Assembly (NCBI GenBank): GCA_016650315.1
Contig: JAENVZ010000010.1
Span: 1-10,256 of the forward strand
DNA length: 10,256 bases
Direction: 5' to 3'
DNA from: Alphaproteobacteria bacterium
GTDB taxonomy: Bacteria; Pseudomonadota; Alphaproteobacteria; Sphingomonadales; Sphingomonadaceae
Positions within the stretch are counted from its first letter, which is position 1. The number at the start of each line of letters is the position of its first letter. A program made the translations under genes and the position numbers. The notes beneath the pieces were generated by a model. It was not told where the DNA came from. It saw only the letters and a list, made by a program, of their open reading frames with translations, and made no database searches. Shown piece by piece: positions 1 through 7,908 of this stretch.

Positions 1-990
1 GCGCTGCTGTTCCTGGGCGCTGGCTCAGTCATCCATGCCATGCACCATGAACAGGACATGCGCTATTACGGCGCGCTGCGTAAGGAAATTCCGCTTACCT
101 TCTGGGCTATGATGGCTGGCACGCTGGCGATTACGGGCGTCGGAATCATCAACGTATTCGGCTTCGCGGGCTTCTATTCGAAGGATGCGATCCTGGAGGC
201 GGCTTATGCGTCCGGCGGCGGTGGCATCGGCGCCTTCTATGTCGGCGCATTCGCTGCGCTCCTCACCAGTTTCTATAGCTGGCGGCTCATTTTCCTGACC
301 TTTTTCGGCAAGGCGCGCTGGGCGGCATCCGAACATATTCAGCACGCCATTCATGGTCAGCATGAAGATCCCGAGGATGAAGCCCCAGCGCATGAACATG
401 ACGACCATGCCGTCCCCAGCGGCACCGGCGGCTATCATCCGCATGAAAGCCCGTGGAGCATGTTGATCTCGCTGGGCGTGCTGACGCTGGGCGCGGTTTT
501 CTCAGGTTTTATCTTCCATTTGCCGTTCGTCGATGCCGAACATGGCATGGAATTCTGGAAAGGCAGCATCGCCTTTAAAGAACATCTCATGCACGCCATG
601 CACGGTGTTCCGATGTGGGTAAAGCTGGCTCCGGGCGGAGTGATGCTGATTGGCCTGTACATCGCCTTCATGGCCTATATGCGGCCCTTGGCATGGCCGG
701 AAAGGTTCACCAGCCAGTTCGCGCTGCTGTACCAGTTCCTGCTCAACAAATGGTATTTTGACGAGCTGTATAATGTGCTCTTCGTCAAGCCTGCCTTCGC
801 CATTGGCCGCTTTTTGTGGAAGGCGGGCGATGAAGGCACGATCGACCGCTTTGGTCCCAATGGCCTCGCTGCGGCGGTCGTCTTGGGCGGCAAATATACG
901 CGAAAACTGCAGTCCGGCTATCTTTACACTTATGCGTTGGTGATGCTCATCGGCCTCTCCGCGGCAGTAACCTGGGCGATGGTGCGCTGA
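1..990 (+). CDS. nuoL: NADH-quinone oxidoreductase subunit L (NuoL), 3' part
   Basis: This is the C-terminal 329 residues of NuoL, the largest antiporter-like proton-pumping subunit of complex I in the inner membrane. The reading frame is open from base 1, so the gene begins upstream of the window; the full protein is usually about 600-690 residues. Family marks are the opening stretch [16 protein letters not shown], then YSKDAIL (about nt 178-198) and [10 protein letters not shown] (nt 745-774). The last lies in the region that leads into the long lateral helix and final membrane helix peculiar to NuoL. Hydrophobic segments are visible at about nt 97-165, 220-305, 455-520, 625-680 and 925-985. 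A histidine- and acid-rich loop (nt 331-447) sits between two of them, as often seen in alphaproteobacterial NuoL. The TGA stop at 988-990 is followed after 1 bp by nuoM. Identification is secure; only the truncation by the window edge is artificial. Confidence 0.97.
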   Translation, partial: ALLFLGAGSVIHAMHHEQDMRYYGALRKEIPLTFWAMMAGTLAITGVGIINVFGFAGFYSKDAILEAAYASGGGGIGAFYVGAFAALLTSFYSWRLIFLTFFGKARWAASEHIQHAIHGQHEDPEDEAPAHEHDDHAVPSGTGGYHPHESPWSMLISLGVLTLGAVFSGFIFHLPFVDAEHGMEFWKGSIAFKEHLMHAMHGVPMWVKLAPGGVMLIGLYIAFMAYMRPLAWPERFTSQFALLYQFLLNKWYFDELYNVLFVKPAFAIGRFLWKAGDEGTIDRFGPNGLAAAVVLGGKYTRKLQSGYLYTYALVMLIGLSAAVTWAMVR

Positions 991-991
991 T

Positions 992-2545
992 ATGAACCAG
1001 CTCGATTTTCCGATCCTTTCCTTAATGCTCGCTGTGCCGATGGCGGCGGCGATTGCCTGCCTGTTTGTGGAGGCGAAGCTGGCGCGGTGGATTGCCCTTG
1101 TGGCAACGCTGGTCGATCTCGCGCTCGGCATTGTCTTGTGGGCCAATTTCCAGACGGTCATGGATGCACCGCAATGGCAATTTACCGAATATGCGCCGAT
1201 TTTTGGCCGTTTCGCCTGGGCCATGGGCATCGATGGCATTTCGCTGATGCTGATCATGCTGACGCTGTTCCTGATGCCCATCTGCATCGGCGCGAGCTGG
1301 ATCAGCATCGACAAACGCGTCGGCGAATATATGGCGGCATTCCTGCTGATGGAAACGCTGATGATCGGCGTGTTCACTGCGCAGGACATTTTCCTCTTCT
1401 ACATCTTCTTCGAAGCCGGACTGATCCCGATGTACCTCATCATCGGCATATGGGGCGGCGCGAACCGGATTTACGCCAGCTATAAATTCTTCCTCTACAC
1501 GCTGCTCGGCTCGGTGTTGATGCTGGTCGCGATGCTGTGGATGGTTCGCGTGGCAGGGACGACCTCAATCCCGGTTCTGCTCGAATATGATTTCCCGACT
1601 CAGGCCCAGACATGGCTCTGGTTGGCCTTCTTCGCCAGTTTTGCGGTCAAGATGCCGATGTGGCCGGTCCATACATGGCTTCCCGACGCGCACGTACAGG
1701 CGCCGACCGCAGGCTCGGTGATCCTGGCGGGTGTTTTGCTGAAAATGGGCGGCTACGGCTTCATCCGCTTCTCGCTGCCCATGTTCCCCGATGCCTCGGC
1801 GCAATTGGCATGGCTGGTCTTCGGCCTCTCCATGGTGGCGGTCATTTATACCTCGCTTGTGGCGCTGGTGCAGAGCGACATGAAAAAGCTCATCGCCTAT
1901 TCGTCGGTCGCGCATATGGCGATCGTGACCGCCGGCCTCTTCGCCTTCAACCAGCAGGGCATCGAAGGCGCAATGATGGTCATGCTTGGCCACGGCCTTG
2001 TGGCGGGCGCGTTGTTCCTGTGCGTCGGCGTCATCTACGATCGGCTGCACACGCGGGAAATTGCGCGCTATGGCGGGTTGTCGATCAACATGCCGCGCTA
2101 CGCCATTCTTTTCATGCTGTTCACCATGGCCTCAGTCGGCCTGCCCGGAACCAGCAATTTCGTCGGCGAACTGCTTTCATTGATCGGCATTTATGAAGCG
2201 AGCAGCTGGGTCGCGCTGATCTGCGGCACCGGCGTCATTCTGGGTGCAGCCTATATGCTCTATCTCTATCGCCGCGTGTGTTATGGGGAACAGGTGAACG
2301 CGGACGCAGCGGCCATGCCCGATCTTTCGATGCGGGAAATGTGGTTGCTGGCGCCCATCGCCGCCGTGGTCCTCTGGATGGGCGTTTACCCTGAAAGTTT
2401 CCTTGCGCCGATGCGGCAGGATGTCCTGACCCTCGTTGCGCGAACAGCATCGGCCAAGCCTGCGGGTGACGCGCATTTCAAGATGGGGGAGGCCAAGGCT
2501 GCCGAACCAATGGATCATCATGGTGCTGAAGGGGAGGCACATTAA
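992..2545 (+). CDS. nuoM: NADH-quinone oxidoreductase subunit M (NuoM)
   Basis: NuoM is one of three Mrp-antiporter-like subunits that move protons in the membrane arm of complex I. The 517-residue length fits the family, and the protein is hydrophobic throughout with about 14 predicted helices. Residues known to be essential in the family are present: Glu141 in [10 protein letters not shown] (E. coli Glu144), Lys220 in [18 protein letters not shown] (E. coli Lys234) and Lys251 in LLKMGGYG. The [11 protein letters not shown] segment carries Gln where many homologues have Glu; I believe this is a common variant. The C-terminal tail after about residue 485 is soluble, alanine-, histidine- and glutamate-rich, ending in [10 protein letters not shown]. 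The ATG at 992 lies 1 bp after the nuoL stop with only a weak upstream purine stretch, which suggests translational coupling. The stop codon overlaps the nuoN start (TAATG). Confidence 0.98.
   Translation: MNQLDFPILSLMLAVPMAAAIACLFVEAKLARWIALVATLVDLALGIVLWANFQTVMDAPQWQFTEYAPIFGRFAWAMGIDGISLMLIMLTLFLMPICIGASWISIDKRVGEYMAAFLLMETLMIGVFTAQDIFLFYIFFEAGLIPMYLIIGIWGGANRIYASYKFFLYTLLGSVLMLVAMLWMVRVAGTTSIPVLLEYDFPTQAQTWLWLAFFASFAVKMPMWPVHTWLPDAHVQAPTAGSVILAGVLLKMGGYGFIRFSLPMFPDASAQLAWLVFGLSMVAVIYTSLVALVQSDMKKLIAYSSVAHMAIVTAGLFAFNQQGIEGAMMVMLGHGLVAGALFLCVGVIYDRLHTREIARYGGLSINMPRYAILFMLFTMASVGLPGTSNFVGELLSLIGIYEASSWVALICGTGVILGAAYMLYLYRRVCYGEQVNADAAAMPDLSMREMWLLAPIAAVVLWMGVYPESFLAPMRQDVLTLVARTASAKPAGDAHFKMGEAKAAEPMDHHGAEGEAH
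2531..2537 (+). promoter_or_regulatory. Ribosome binding site of nuoN
   Basis: GGGGAGG lies inside the last codons of nuoM, 7 bases before the nuoN ATG at 2545. It is one of the strongest Shine-Dalgarno matches in the window and fixes the nuoN start although that start overlaps the nuoM stop by one base. Confidence 0.8.
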
Positions 2546-3978
2546 TGTTTGAAGCATCCTCTTTGCTGATGGTGATGCCGGAACTCATTCTGACGGGTGC
2601 GGCGCTGATCCTGTTGATGGTCGCGGCCTATGCCGGTGACCGCGCGACGCAGGCGATAAGCTGGTTTTCTGTGCTGTCGCTGGCGGCGGCGGGTGTCGCG
2701 CTGCTGTGTCCGACGACGCATGGCATCGCCTTTGACGGCCTGTTCCGCGCCGATGCCTTCGCAGCGTTTGCCAAGCTGTTGATCTATGTATCGGCTGCGG
2801 TCTGCATCATTGTTGCGCCGCGTTTCTTTGCTCAGGGCGGCGCACTGCGGGCAGAATATCCGCTGCTGATTCTGTTTGCGTCCATCGGCATGGGCATGAT
2901 GGTGTCGGCGGGCGATCTGTTGACGCTCTATGTCGGCCTCGAACTCAACAGCCTTGCCGCCTATGTTCTGGCCAGCTTCATGCGCAAGGATAATCGTTCG
3001 GCGGAAGCGGGCCTGAAATATTTCGTTCTCGGCGCATTGGCGAGCGGCATCCTGCTCTATGGCATGTCGCTGCTTTATGGCTTTACCGGCACGACCGGCT
3101 TTGGCGGTATATCGGCGGCGATGAAGGACGGCATTTCGAACGGCGAACTGTTCGGTCTCGTCTTTGTTCTGGCAGGGCTGGCTTTCAAAATCAGCGCTGT
3201 GCCTTTCCATATGTGGACACCGGACGTTTACGAAGGCGCGCCGACACCGGTTACGGCCTTCTTCGCCAGCGCGCCCAAGGTCGCGGCCATGGGCCTCACC
3301 GTTCGCGTTGCCATCGAGGCCATGGGACCGGGCAGCAGCGCATGGCAGCAGATCATCATTTTCCTCGCCCTTGCCTCCATCGTGCTGGGCGGCGTTGCGG
3401 CGATCGGTCAAACCAACATCAAGCGGCTGCTCGCCTATAGCTCGATCAACAATATCGGTTTCGCCCTGATCGGCCTTGCCGCGGGCACGCAAGAGGGCGT
3501 TGCGGCGGTGATGAGCTATCTGGCCATCTATGTCGTGATGACGCTGGGCAGTTTCGTTTGCGTCCTGCAGATGCGCGACGCCGACGGTAATCCGGTTGAG
3601 GAAATTTCCAGCCTTGCGGGCCTGTCGCAATCGCGCAAGGGGCTGGCGGCGGCCTTTGCGATCTTCATGTTCAGCCTTGCCGGCATTCCGCCGCTTTTCG
3701 GTTTCTGGGCGAAGTTCCTGGTGTTTGACGCCGCCGTTGGTGCGGGTCTTGTTCCGCTTGCGGCCATCGGCATCGCGGCATCGGTCATCGGTGCCTTCTA
3801 TTATCTGAAAATCATCAAGACGATGTATTTCGACGATCCCGCGCCCGAATATGCGCGCAGCGGCAGCAGGATTGAAAACGGTATCATTACGGTATGCGCC
3901 GTGATCATTGTCCTTGGCTATCTGCTGAACCCCGTGCTGGACAGCGCGACGGCGGCAGCGGCGCAGGCGCTGTTCTGA
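2545..3978 (+). CDS. nuoN: NADH-quinone oxidoreductase subunit N (NuoN)
   Basis: NuoN is the third antiporter-like proton-pumping subunit of complex I and the usual last gene of the nuo operon. The 477-residue membrane protein carries the conserved charged residues of the family at nearly the same numbers as in E. coli: Glu133 in YVGLELNSLAAY, Lys158 in GLKYF, Lys215 in LAFKISAVPFH and Lys245 in SAPKVAAMG. The motif HMWTPDVYEGAPTPVTAF (residues 222-239) is diagnostic for NuoN as against NuoM or NuoL. The start overlaps the nuoM stop by one base and has a strong ribosome site 7 bases upstream. The TGA stop at 3976-3978 probably overlaps the start of birA. Confidence 0.98.
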   Translation: MFEASSLLMVMPELILTGAALILLMVAAYAGDRATQAISWFSVLSLAAAGVALLCPTTHGIAFDGLFRADAFAAFAKLLIYVSAAVCIIVAPRFFAQGGALRAEYPLLILFASIGMGMMVSAGDLLTLYVGLELNSLAAYVLASFMRKDNRSAEAGLKYFVLGALASGILLYGMSLLYGFTGTTGFGGISAAMKDGISNGELFGLVFVLAGLAFKISAVPFHMWTPDVYEGAPTPVTAFFASAPKVAAMGLTVRVAIEAMGPGSSAWQQIIIFLALASIVLGGVAAIGQTNIKRLLAYSSINNIGFALIGLAAGTQEGVAAVMSYLAIYVVMTLGSFVCVLQMRDADGNPVEEISSLAGLSQSRKGLAAAFAIFMFSLAGIPPLFGFWAKFLVFDAAVGAGLVPLAAIGIAASVIGAFYYLKIIKTMYFDDPAPEYARSGSRIENGIITVCAVIIVLGYLLNPVLDSATAAAAQALF

Positions 3979-4688
3979 CGGCTGACATTCGCACCATAAA
4001 GCAGACCGGCTCGACCAATGCCGACCTGATCGCACTGGCGAAGCAGGGCGTGGCGGAGGGTTTCTGGTTGCGTGCAGAACAGCAAAGCGGTGGTCGGGGC
4101 CGCATGGCCCGCCGTTGGGAAAGCCCGCAAGGCAATCTCTATTGCTCCACGTTGGTTCGCCTGCGCCCGCACGATCCACCACCGGGAACGCTGGCGCTTG
4201 TTGCGGTGGTGGCAGTGCATGAAGCCGTCAGTCTTTATATGCCCTCCGAACGCGTTCTCATCAAATGGCCCAATGACTTGCTGGTGGATGGTGCAAAACT
4301 GTGCGGGATATTGCTGGAGCGCGCTGACGACGCCATTGTGATCGGTATCGGTCTCAACATGGCGCATCATCCCGAAGGGCTGGACCGCCCCGTCACCAGT
4401 ATGGCCAATAGTGGGGCGGGGAAGATCGATCCCGGCTATTTCCTCGAAACTCTTGCCGACATATTCGCCCGCTGGCTGGAAGTATGGCGTGTGCAGGGTC
4501 TTGCGCCCATTCGCACGCAATGGTTGAAATATGCGCATGGAGAGGGTAGCGCGCTGAAGGCTAATCTTCCCGACGGCACGGTTGTGGAAGGCCTTTTTTC
4601 GGGCATAGGCATGGATGGTGCGTTGATCCTACGCTTGGCGAACGGGACCAGCCATGTCATTCATGCCGGTGATATTTTTCTGATCTGA
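3975..4688 (+). CDS. birA: Biotin--[acetyl-CoA-carboxylase] ligase (BirA, non-repressor type)
   Basis: This cytosolic enzyme makes biotinyl-5'-AMP from biotin and ATP and transfers biotin to a lysine of carboxylase carrier domains such as AccB. Counting from the start chosen here it has 237 residues. QTGSTNAD near the N-terminus, GGRGR at 39-43 (adenylate-binding loop), SPQGNLYCS at 50-58, KWPND at 97-101, the [10 protein letters not shown] lysine (Lys108) and GIGLN at 124-128 are all BPL/LplA-fold landmarks; a small C-terminal domain follows. There is no N-terminal winged helix, so it is a monofunctional ligase and not a biotin repressor. The start is uncertain. Family similarity begins right at TADIRTI, and the only in-frame codon close by is CTG at 3975, overlapping the nuoN TGA as CTGA, with a weak CAGG 7 bases upstream. 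The only in-frame ATG (3894) adds 27 polar and glycine-rich residues that look like an out-of-frame reading of nuoN, and it lacks a ribosome site. Function is secure; the start is moderate. Confidence 0.9.
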   Translation: MTADIRTIKQTGSTNADLIALAKQGVAEGFWLRAEQQSGGRGRMARRWESPQGNLYCSTLVRLRPHDPPPGTLALVAVVAVHEAVSLYMPSERVLIKWPNDLLVDGAKLCGILLERADDAIVIGIGLNMAHHPEGLDRPVTSMANSGAGKIDPGYFLETLADIFARWLEVWRVQGLAPIRTQWLKYAHGEGSALKANLPDGTVVEGLFSGIGMDGALILRLANGTSHVIHAGDIFLI

Positions 4689-4690
4689 GG
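4687..4690 (+). promoter_or_regulatory. Ribosome binding site of coaX
   Basis: GAGG overlaps the birA TGA stop (4686-4688) and stands 9 bases before the coaX ATG at 4700. A second purine run, AAGGGA at 4693-4698, is too close to the start to be the main site. The placement implies that ribosomes ending birA expose or feed coaX initiation. Confidence 0.55.
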
Positions 4691-4699
4691 ATAAGGGAC

Positions 4700-5479
4700 A
4701 TGCTGCTCGCTATCGATGCAGGGAATACCAATGTCGTTTTCGCTCTGGTCGACAACGGCGATATCCGTGCGCGCTGGCGGATTGCGACCGATGCCCGGCG
4801 GACGGCGGATGAATATGCGGTGTGGCTGAATCAGCTTCTTAACCTGGAGGGTTTTTCGATCCAGGATGTGAACGACGTCATCATTGCTACCGTGGTTCCA
4901 CGCGCGCTCCACAATCTGCAAGTGCTGGCGAACAAATATTTCAAAGTGGAGGCGCTGATCGCTGGTGAAGCGCCCGTGCAGTGGGGCATTGCCCTTGATG
5001 TCGAGGAACCCGGCTCGGTCGGCGCTGACCGGGTTGTAAACGCCATCGCTGCCCACCATCTGTATCCCGGCGACCTGATCGTCATCGATTTCGGAACAGC
5101 GACCACATTCGACGTCGTTGATTATAATGGCGCATACAAGGGTGGCATTATCGCACCGGGCATTAATCTGTCACTGGATGCGCTGGTGATGGCAGCGGCG
5201 AAATTGCCACGCATTGCGATAGAAGCGCCTGAAACCGGTTCGGTTATTGGCCGGACCACAGAGGATCAGATGCATATTGGTGTTTTCTGGGGCTATGTGG
5301 CGATGATGGAGGGACTGGTCTCCCGATTAAAGACCGAAATTGGTCGATCGACCCAGGTGCTTTCGACAGGTGGGCTTGCCATCCTGTTCGATAAGCACAC
5401 AGATATTTTCGATGCGATTGCGCCTGATCTCACCATTCAGGGGTTGGCGCTATTGCATGAGCGGAGCTTGAATAATTAA
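4700..5479 (+). CDS. coaX: Type III pantothenate kinase (CoaX)
   Basis: CoaX phosphorylates pantothenate to 4'-phosphopantothenate, the committed first step of coenzyme A synthesis, and unlike CoaA it is not feedback-inhibited by CoA. The 259-residue protein has the ASKHA-fold signatures in order: AIDAGNTN at 4-11 (phosphate-binding loop with Asp6), GADR at 108-111 (Asp110, the expected catalytic base), DFGTATT at 130-136 and GGIIAPG at 148-154. Length and motif spacing match the family, with no missing key residue. The start ATG has a GAGG site overlapping the end of birA. The TAA stop abuts the RNase J start with no intervening base (TAAATG), so the gene is read as part of the same transcript as nuoN and birA. 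Confidence 0.97.
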   Translation: MLLAIDAGNTNVVFALVDNGDIRARWRIATDARRTADEYAVWLNQLLNLEGFSIQDVNDVIIATVVPRALHNLQVLANKYFKVEALIAGEAPVQWGIALDVEEPGSVGADRVVNAIAAHHLYPGDLIVIDFGTATTFDVVDYNGAYKGGIIAPGINLSLDALVMAAAKLPRIAIEAPETGSVIGRTTEDQMHIGVFWGYVAMMEGLVSRLKTEIGRSTQVLSTGGLAILFDKHTDIFDAIAPDLTIQGLALLHERSLNN

Positions 5480-7120
5480 ATGACAAAGCCTGGTGACGAA
5501 CTTCTCTTCCTGGCCCTCGGCGGGTCGGGCGAAATTGGTATGAATGTCAATCTTTACGGGTGCCAGGGCAAATGGGTCATGGTTGACCTTGGCCTGACGT
5601 TTTCCGATCCGGGCTATCCCGGCGTGGACCTGATCCTTCCGGATCTGAGTTTTATCGAAAAGCGGCGTGACGACCTGCTGGGGATTGTGCTCACCCACGG
5701 GCATGAGGATCATATTGGCGCTATCCCCTATCTCGCTGCCGATCTTGGCGTGCCGCTTTACGCAACGCCATTCACTGCCTCCCTGATCCGTGGCAAGCTG
5801 GAGGAAGAGGGGCTGGTCGGCAAGGTCAAACTCAACATCATTGATAATGAAGGCAGCCTCGCCCTTGGCCCCTTCGCCTTTCGATATGTGCCGCTTGCCC
5901 ATTCGATACCGGAGGGCAATGCACTCATCATCGAAACGCCCTACGGCAATATTTTTCACACTGGCGACTGGAAGCTGGACGACCGCCCGTTGCTGGGCGT
6001 GCCGTCCACGCCCGAACAATTGACCGCCATTGGCGATGAAGGCGTGCTGGCACTGGTTTGCGATAGCACCAACGTTTTCAACCCGGAATCCAGTGGATCG
6101 GAAGGCGATGTGCATGCCGGGCTGCTTGATGTCATTTCCGGCGCGAAGAACCGCGTGCTGGTGACCACCTTTGCCTCCAATGCCGCGCGCCTGCAAACGC
6201 TGGGTCAGGTGGCGAATGAAACCGGGCGCGCCTTGTGCGTTGCCGGACGCTCGCTCGACCGGATCATCATGCATGCCAAGGCGGCGGGCTATCTGAAAGA
6301 TTTTCCGAAGCTGATCGATTTCGATGAAGCCATGACCATGCCGCGAAACAAGGTCCTGATTATTGCCACTGGCGGTCAGGGCGAAGCGCGTGCGGCGTTG
6401 GCCCGTGTTGCTGGCAATAGTCATCAGATCAAGCTGGAGGAGGGCGATCTCGTCGTTTTCTCGTCCAAACAGATCCCCGGCAATGAAATCGCCATCGGCA
6501 AGATTCAGAATGCGCTTGCCGCCAAGCGCGTCGACATGACCACCGACCGGCAGGCGCATGTCCATGTGTCGGGCCATCCGGGACGTCCGGAACTCGTCGC
6601 CATGTATGGCTGGATCCGGCCTAAGGTGCTGGTTCCCGTTCATGGCGAACTGCGCCATATGGCCGAACAGGCGCGGCTGGGACTGGAATCGGGCATCGCA
6701 GACGCTGTGTTTCAGAATAATGGCGACCTTGTCCGCCTGGCCCCCGGAAAGCCCAAAATTATCGGTCATGAAACAACCGGGCGCCTGATCCTCGATGGCG
6801 ACGTTATCTTGCCCGCTGACGGCGCGACAATGAACGAGCGGCGCAAGATTGCGGCGCACGGCCAGATCAGTGTCGCCGTGGCGCTGGGTCGGCAGGGAAA
6901 CCCGATTGGCAGGCCAGAAATCAGGTTGCAGGGCGTGCCGGTCGAGGAGGAACGCGAAGCTTTCCTCGCTGAAGCTGTTGATGCTGTGCTGGAAGCGGTG
7001 AACAATGGGCCCGCAGACATTGAAAAGCTGCGTGAAAAGCTGCGTCTGGCAGTGCGAAGGGTAGCGACGCGCTGGACGGGCAAGAAGCCCATTGTTGACG
7101 TTCTGTTGATCCAGCAATAA
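5480..7120 (+). CDS. rnj: Ribonuclease J (metallo-beta-lactamase / beta-CASP)
   Basis: RNase J is a cytosolic zinc-dependent 5'-3' exonuclease and endonuclease for mRNA decay and rRNA 5'-end maturation; in alphaproteobacteria it coexists with RNase E. The 546 residues show the full active site: HGHEDH at 73-78 (His73, His75, Asp77, His78), His141 in LAHSIPEG, Asp163 in HTGDWKLD, and His388 in PVHGE. These align closely with B. subtilis RNase J1 numbering. The beta-CASP part includes VCDSTN (Asp195) and SGHPGRP (His366). ATGGQGEA at 296-303 replaces the more usual TGSQGEP or TGCQGEP loop. A C-terminal domain of about 100 residues follows. The ATG directly abuts the coaX stop, and the nearest Shine-Dalgarno-like GCGGAG lies about 13 bases upstream, so coupled translation is likely. 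An RNA-degrading enzyme rather than a DNA-type beta-CASP protein is the clear best reading. Confidence 0.97.
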   Translation: MTKPGDELLFLALGGSGEIGMNVNLYGCQGKWVMVDLGLTFSDPGYPGVDLILPDLSFIEKRRDDLLGIVLTHGHEDHIGAIPYLAADLGVPLYATPFTASLIRGKLEEEGLVGKVKLNIIDNEGSLALGPFAFRYVPLAHSIPEGNALIIETPYGNIFHTGDWKLDDRPLLGVPSTPEQLTAIGDEGVLALVCDSTNVFNPESSGSEGDVHAGLLDVISGAKNRVLVTTFASNAARLQTLGQVANETGRALCVAGRSLDRIIMHAKAAGYLKDFPKLIDFDEAMTMPRNKVLIIATGGQGEARAALARVAGNSHQIKLEEGDLVVFSSKQIPGNEIAIGKIQNALAAKRVDMTTDRQAHVHVSGHPGRPELVAMYGWIRPKVLVPVHGELRHMAEQARLGLESGIADAVFQNNGDLVRLAPGKPKIIGHETTGRLILDGDVILPADGATMNERRKIAAHGQISVAVALGRQGNPIGRPEIRLQGVPVEEEREAFLAEAVDAVLEAVNNGPADIEKLREKLRLAVRRVATRWTGKKPIVDVLLIQQ

Positions 7121-7129
7121 GCGAAATCC

Positions 7130-7402
7130 ATGCAGATCACGTCCATCATCGCCATTTATGCGCTCATCTGGGTGATGTCGGCGTTCCTGGTGATGCCCTT
7201 TGGTTTGCGCACACCCGATGAAAGCGGTGAGCCGATCGTGTCCGGCCATGCCGATAGTGCGCCGACCAATTTCCAGCCGCGAAAGATCATGCTGCGCGCG
7301 ACCCTGTTGGCGGCGGCAATATTAGGCGTTTTCTACGCCAATTATGTGAATGGCTGGGTGGAAACGCAGGATCTCAACATCTTCGGACCACCGCCTGAAT
7401 AA
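7130..7402 (+). CDS. DUF1467 family small membrane protein
   Basis: A 90-residue protein of unknown function that I recognise as the alphaproteobacterial DUF1467 family. Two membrane segments are visible: residues 3-22 (starting TSIIAIYALIWVMSAFLV, then MPFGLRT) and about 55-72 (LRATLLAAAILGVFYANYV). Between them is a polar loop with PFGLRTPDESGEP. The protein ends in the proline-rich FGPPPE. Such a two-helix protein would sit in the inner membrane with a short exposed loop of about 30 residues. It follows the RNase J stop by 9 bp with no convincing ribosome site and is probably the last gene of the transcript. Family knowledge places it repeatedly downstream of RNase J in related genomes, but no role has been established, so none is proposed here. 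Confidence 0.9.
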   Translation: MQITSIIAIYALIWVMSAFLVMPFGLRTPDESGEPIVSGHADSAPTNFQPRKIMLRATLLAAAILGVFYANYVNGWVETQDLNIFGPPPE

Positions 7403-7407
7403 AGACG

Positions 7408-7857
7408 CTATTCCACCGGTCGTCGTTTGATCAGGCCAATGGATAGGAACGTCAGCACCGGCACATCGTGCTGATTGAAAACCGTCATCTTGTTGCGAAA
7501 GCTGCCCATTTCAGGGCGGCTGCGCGATGCGGTCTTTTCCATCACTTCTGTTTCGCAGCGTAGCGTGTCACCGGGATAAACAGGCTTCAGCCACCGTAGT
7601 TCGTCAATGCCGGGGGAACCAAGACTAGCATGTCCGTCCTGCTTCATATACGCGACCATCATGGCCATCATCATCGCGCATGTATGCCAACCGCTTGCCG
7701 ACATGCGCCCGAAATGGGTTTTGGCAGCCTCTTCGTCGGACAGATGAAAAGGTTGCGGATCATAACGCTCGGCAAAGTCCAGAACTTCCTCACGCGTGAC
7801 TTGATAGTTTCCGAAACTTGCGCGCGTGCCGACTTCAATGTCTTCAAAATAGTGCAT
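7408..7857 (-). CDS. MaoC family dehydratase (hotdog fold)
   Basis: A 149-residue single-hotdog protein of the MaoC / (R)-specific enoyl-CoA hydratase group, expected to add or remove water on an acyl-CoA thioester in the cytosol. The catalytic signature is RYDPQPFHLSDEEA (residues 31-44), with Asp33 and His38 at the five-residue spacing of the PhaJ-type Asp/His dyad. It is followed by FGRMSASGWHT (49-59), which carries the conserved Ser/Gly of the binding pocket. DELRWLKPVYPGDTL at 85-99 is a further family block. The substrate cannot be told from sequence; fatty acid or mesaconyl-type CoA esters are possibilities only. The gene lies 51 bp downstream of ychF on the same strand and lacks a good Shine-Dalgarno site. 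Related proteins often occur as a pair of adjacent MaoC genes; only one is present here. It ends 5 bp from the convergent DUF1467 gene. Confidence 0.93.
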   Translation of the reverse strand: MHYFEDIEVGTRASFGNYQVTREEVLDFAERYDPQPFHLSDEEAAKTHFGRMSASGWHTCAMMMAMMVAYMKQDGHASLGSPGIDELRWLKPVYPGDTLRCETEVMEKTASRSRPEMGSFRNKMTVFNQHDVPVLTFLSIGLIKRRPVE

Positions 7858-7908
7858 GAGATTTCATTTCGGACTGAAACGGATAAAATGCAATATCCGG
7901 GTAAAAAT

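Noticed and set aside
502..1389. 295-codon minus-strand frame opposite nuoL/nuoM
   Set aside because: Antisense to two certain genes, and of mixed composition that changes where the underlying gene changes.
2542..4182. 546-codon open frame on the minus strand opposite nuoN and birA
   Set aside because: The translation is rich in Arg, His, Asp and Gln with no domain pattern, and it lies exactly antisense to a securely identified membrane protein. Long antisense frames are expected from the GC-biased third codon positions of nuoN.
5450..7249. 599-codon open frame on the minus strand opposite rnj
   Set aside because: It mirrors the RNase J gene codon for codon, has no recognisable motif and no ribosome site; it is a shadow of the coding strand.
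7858..7908. Possible terminator between ychF and the MaoC gene
   Set aside because: A 6 bp stem (CGGATA 7880-7885 with TATCCG 7894-7899) has an 8-base loop and only three Ts after it on the minus strand; too weak to call.
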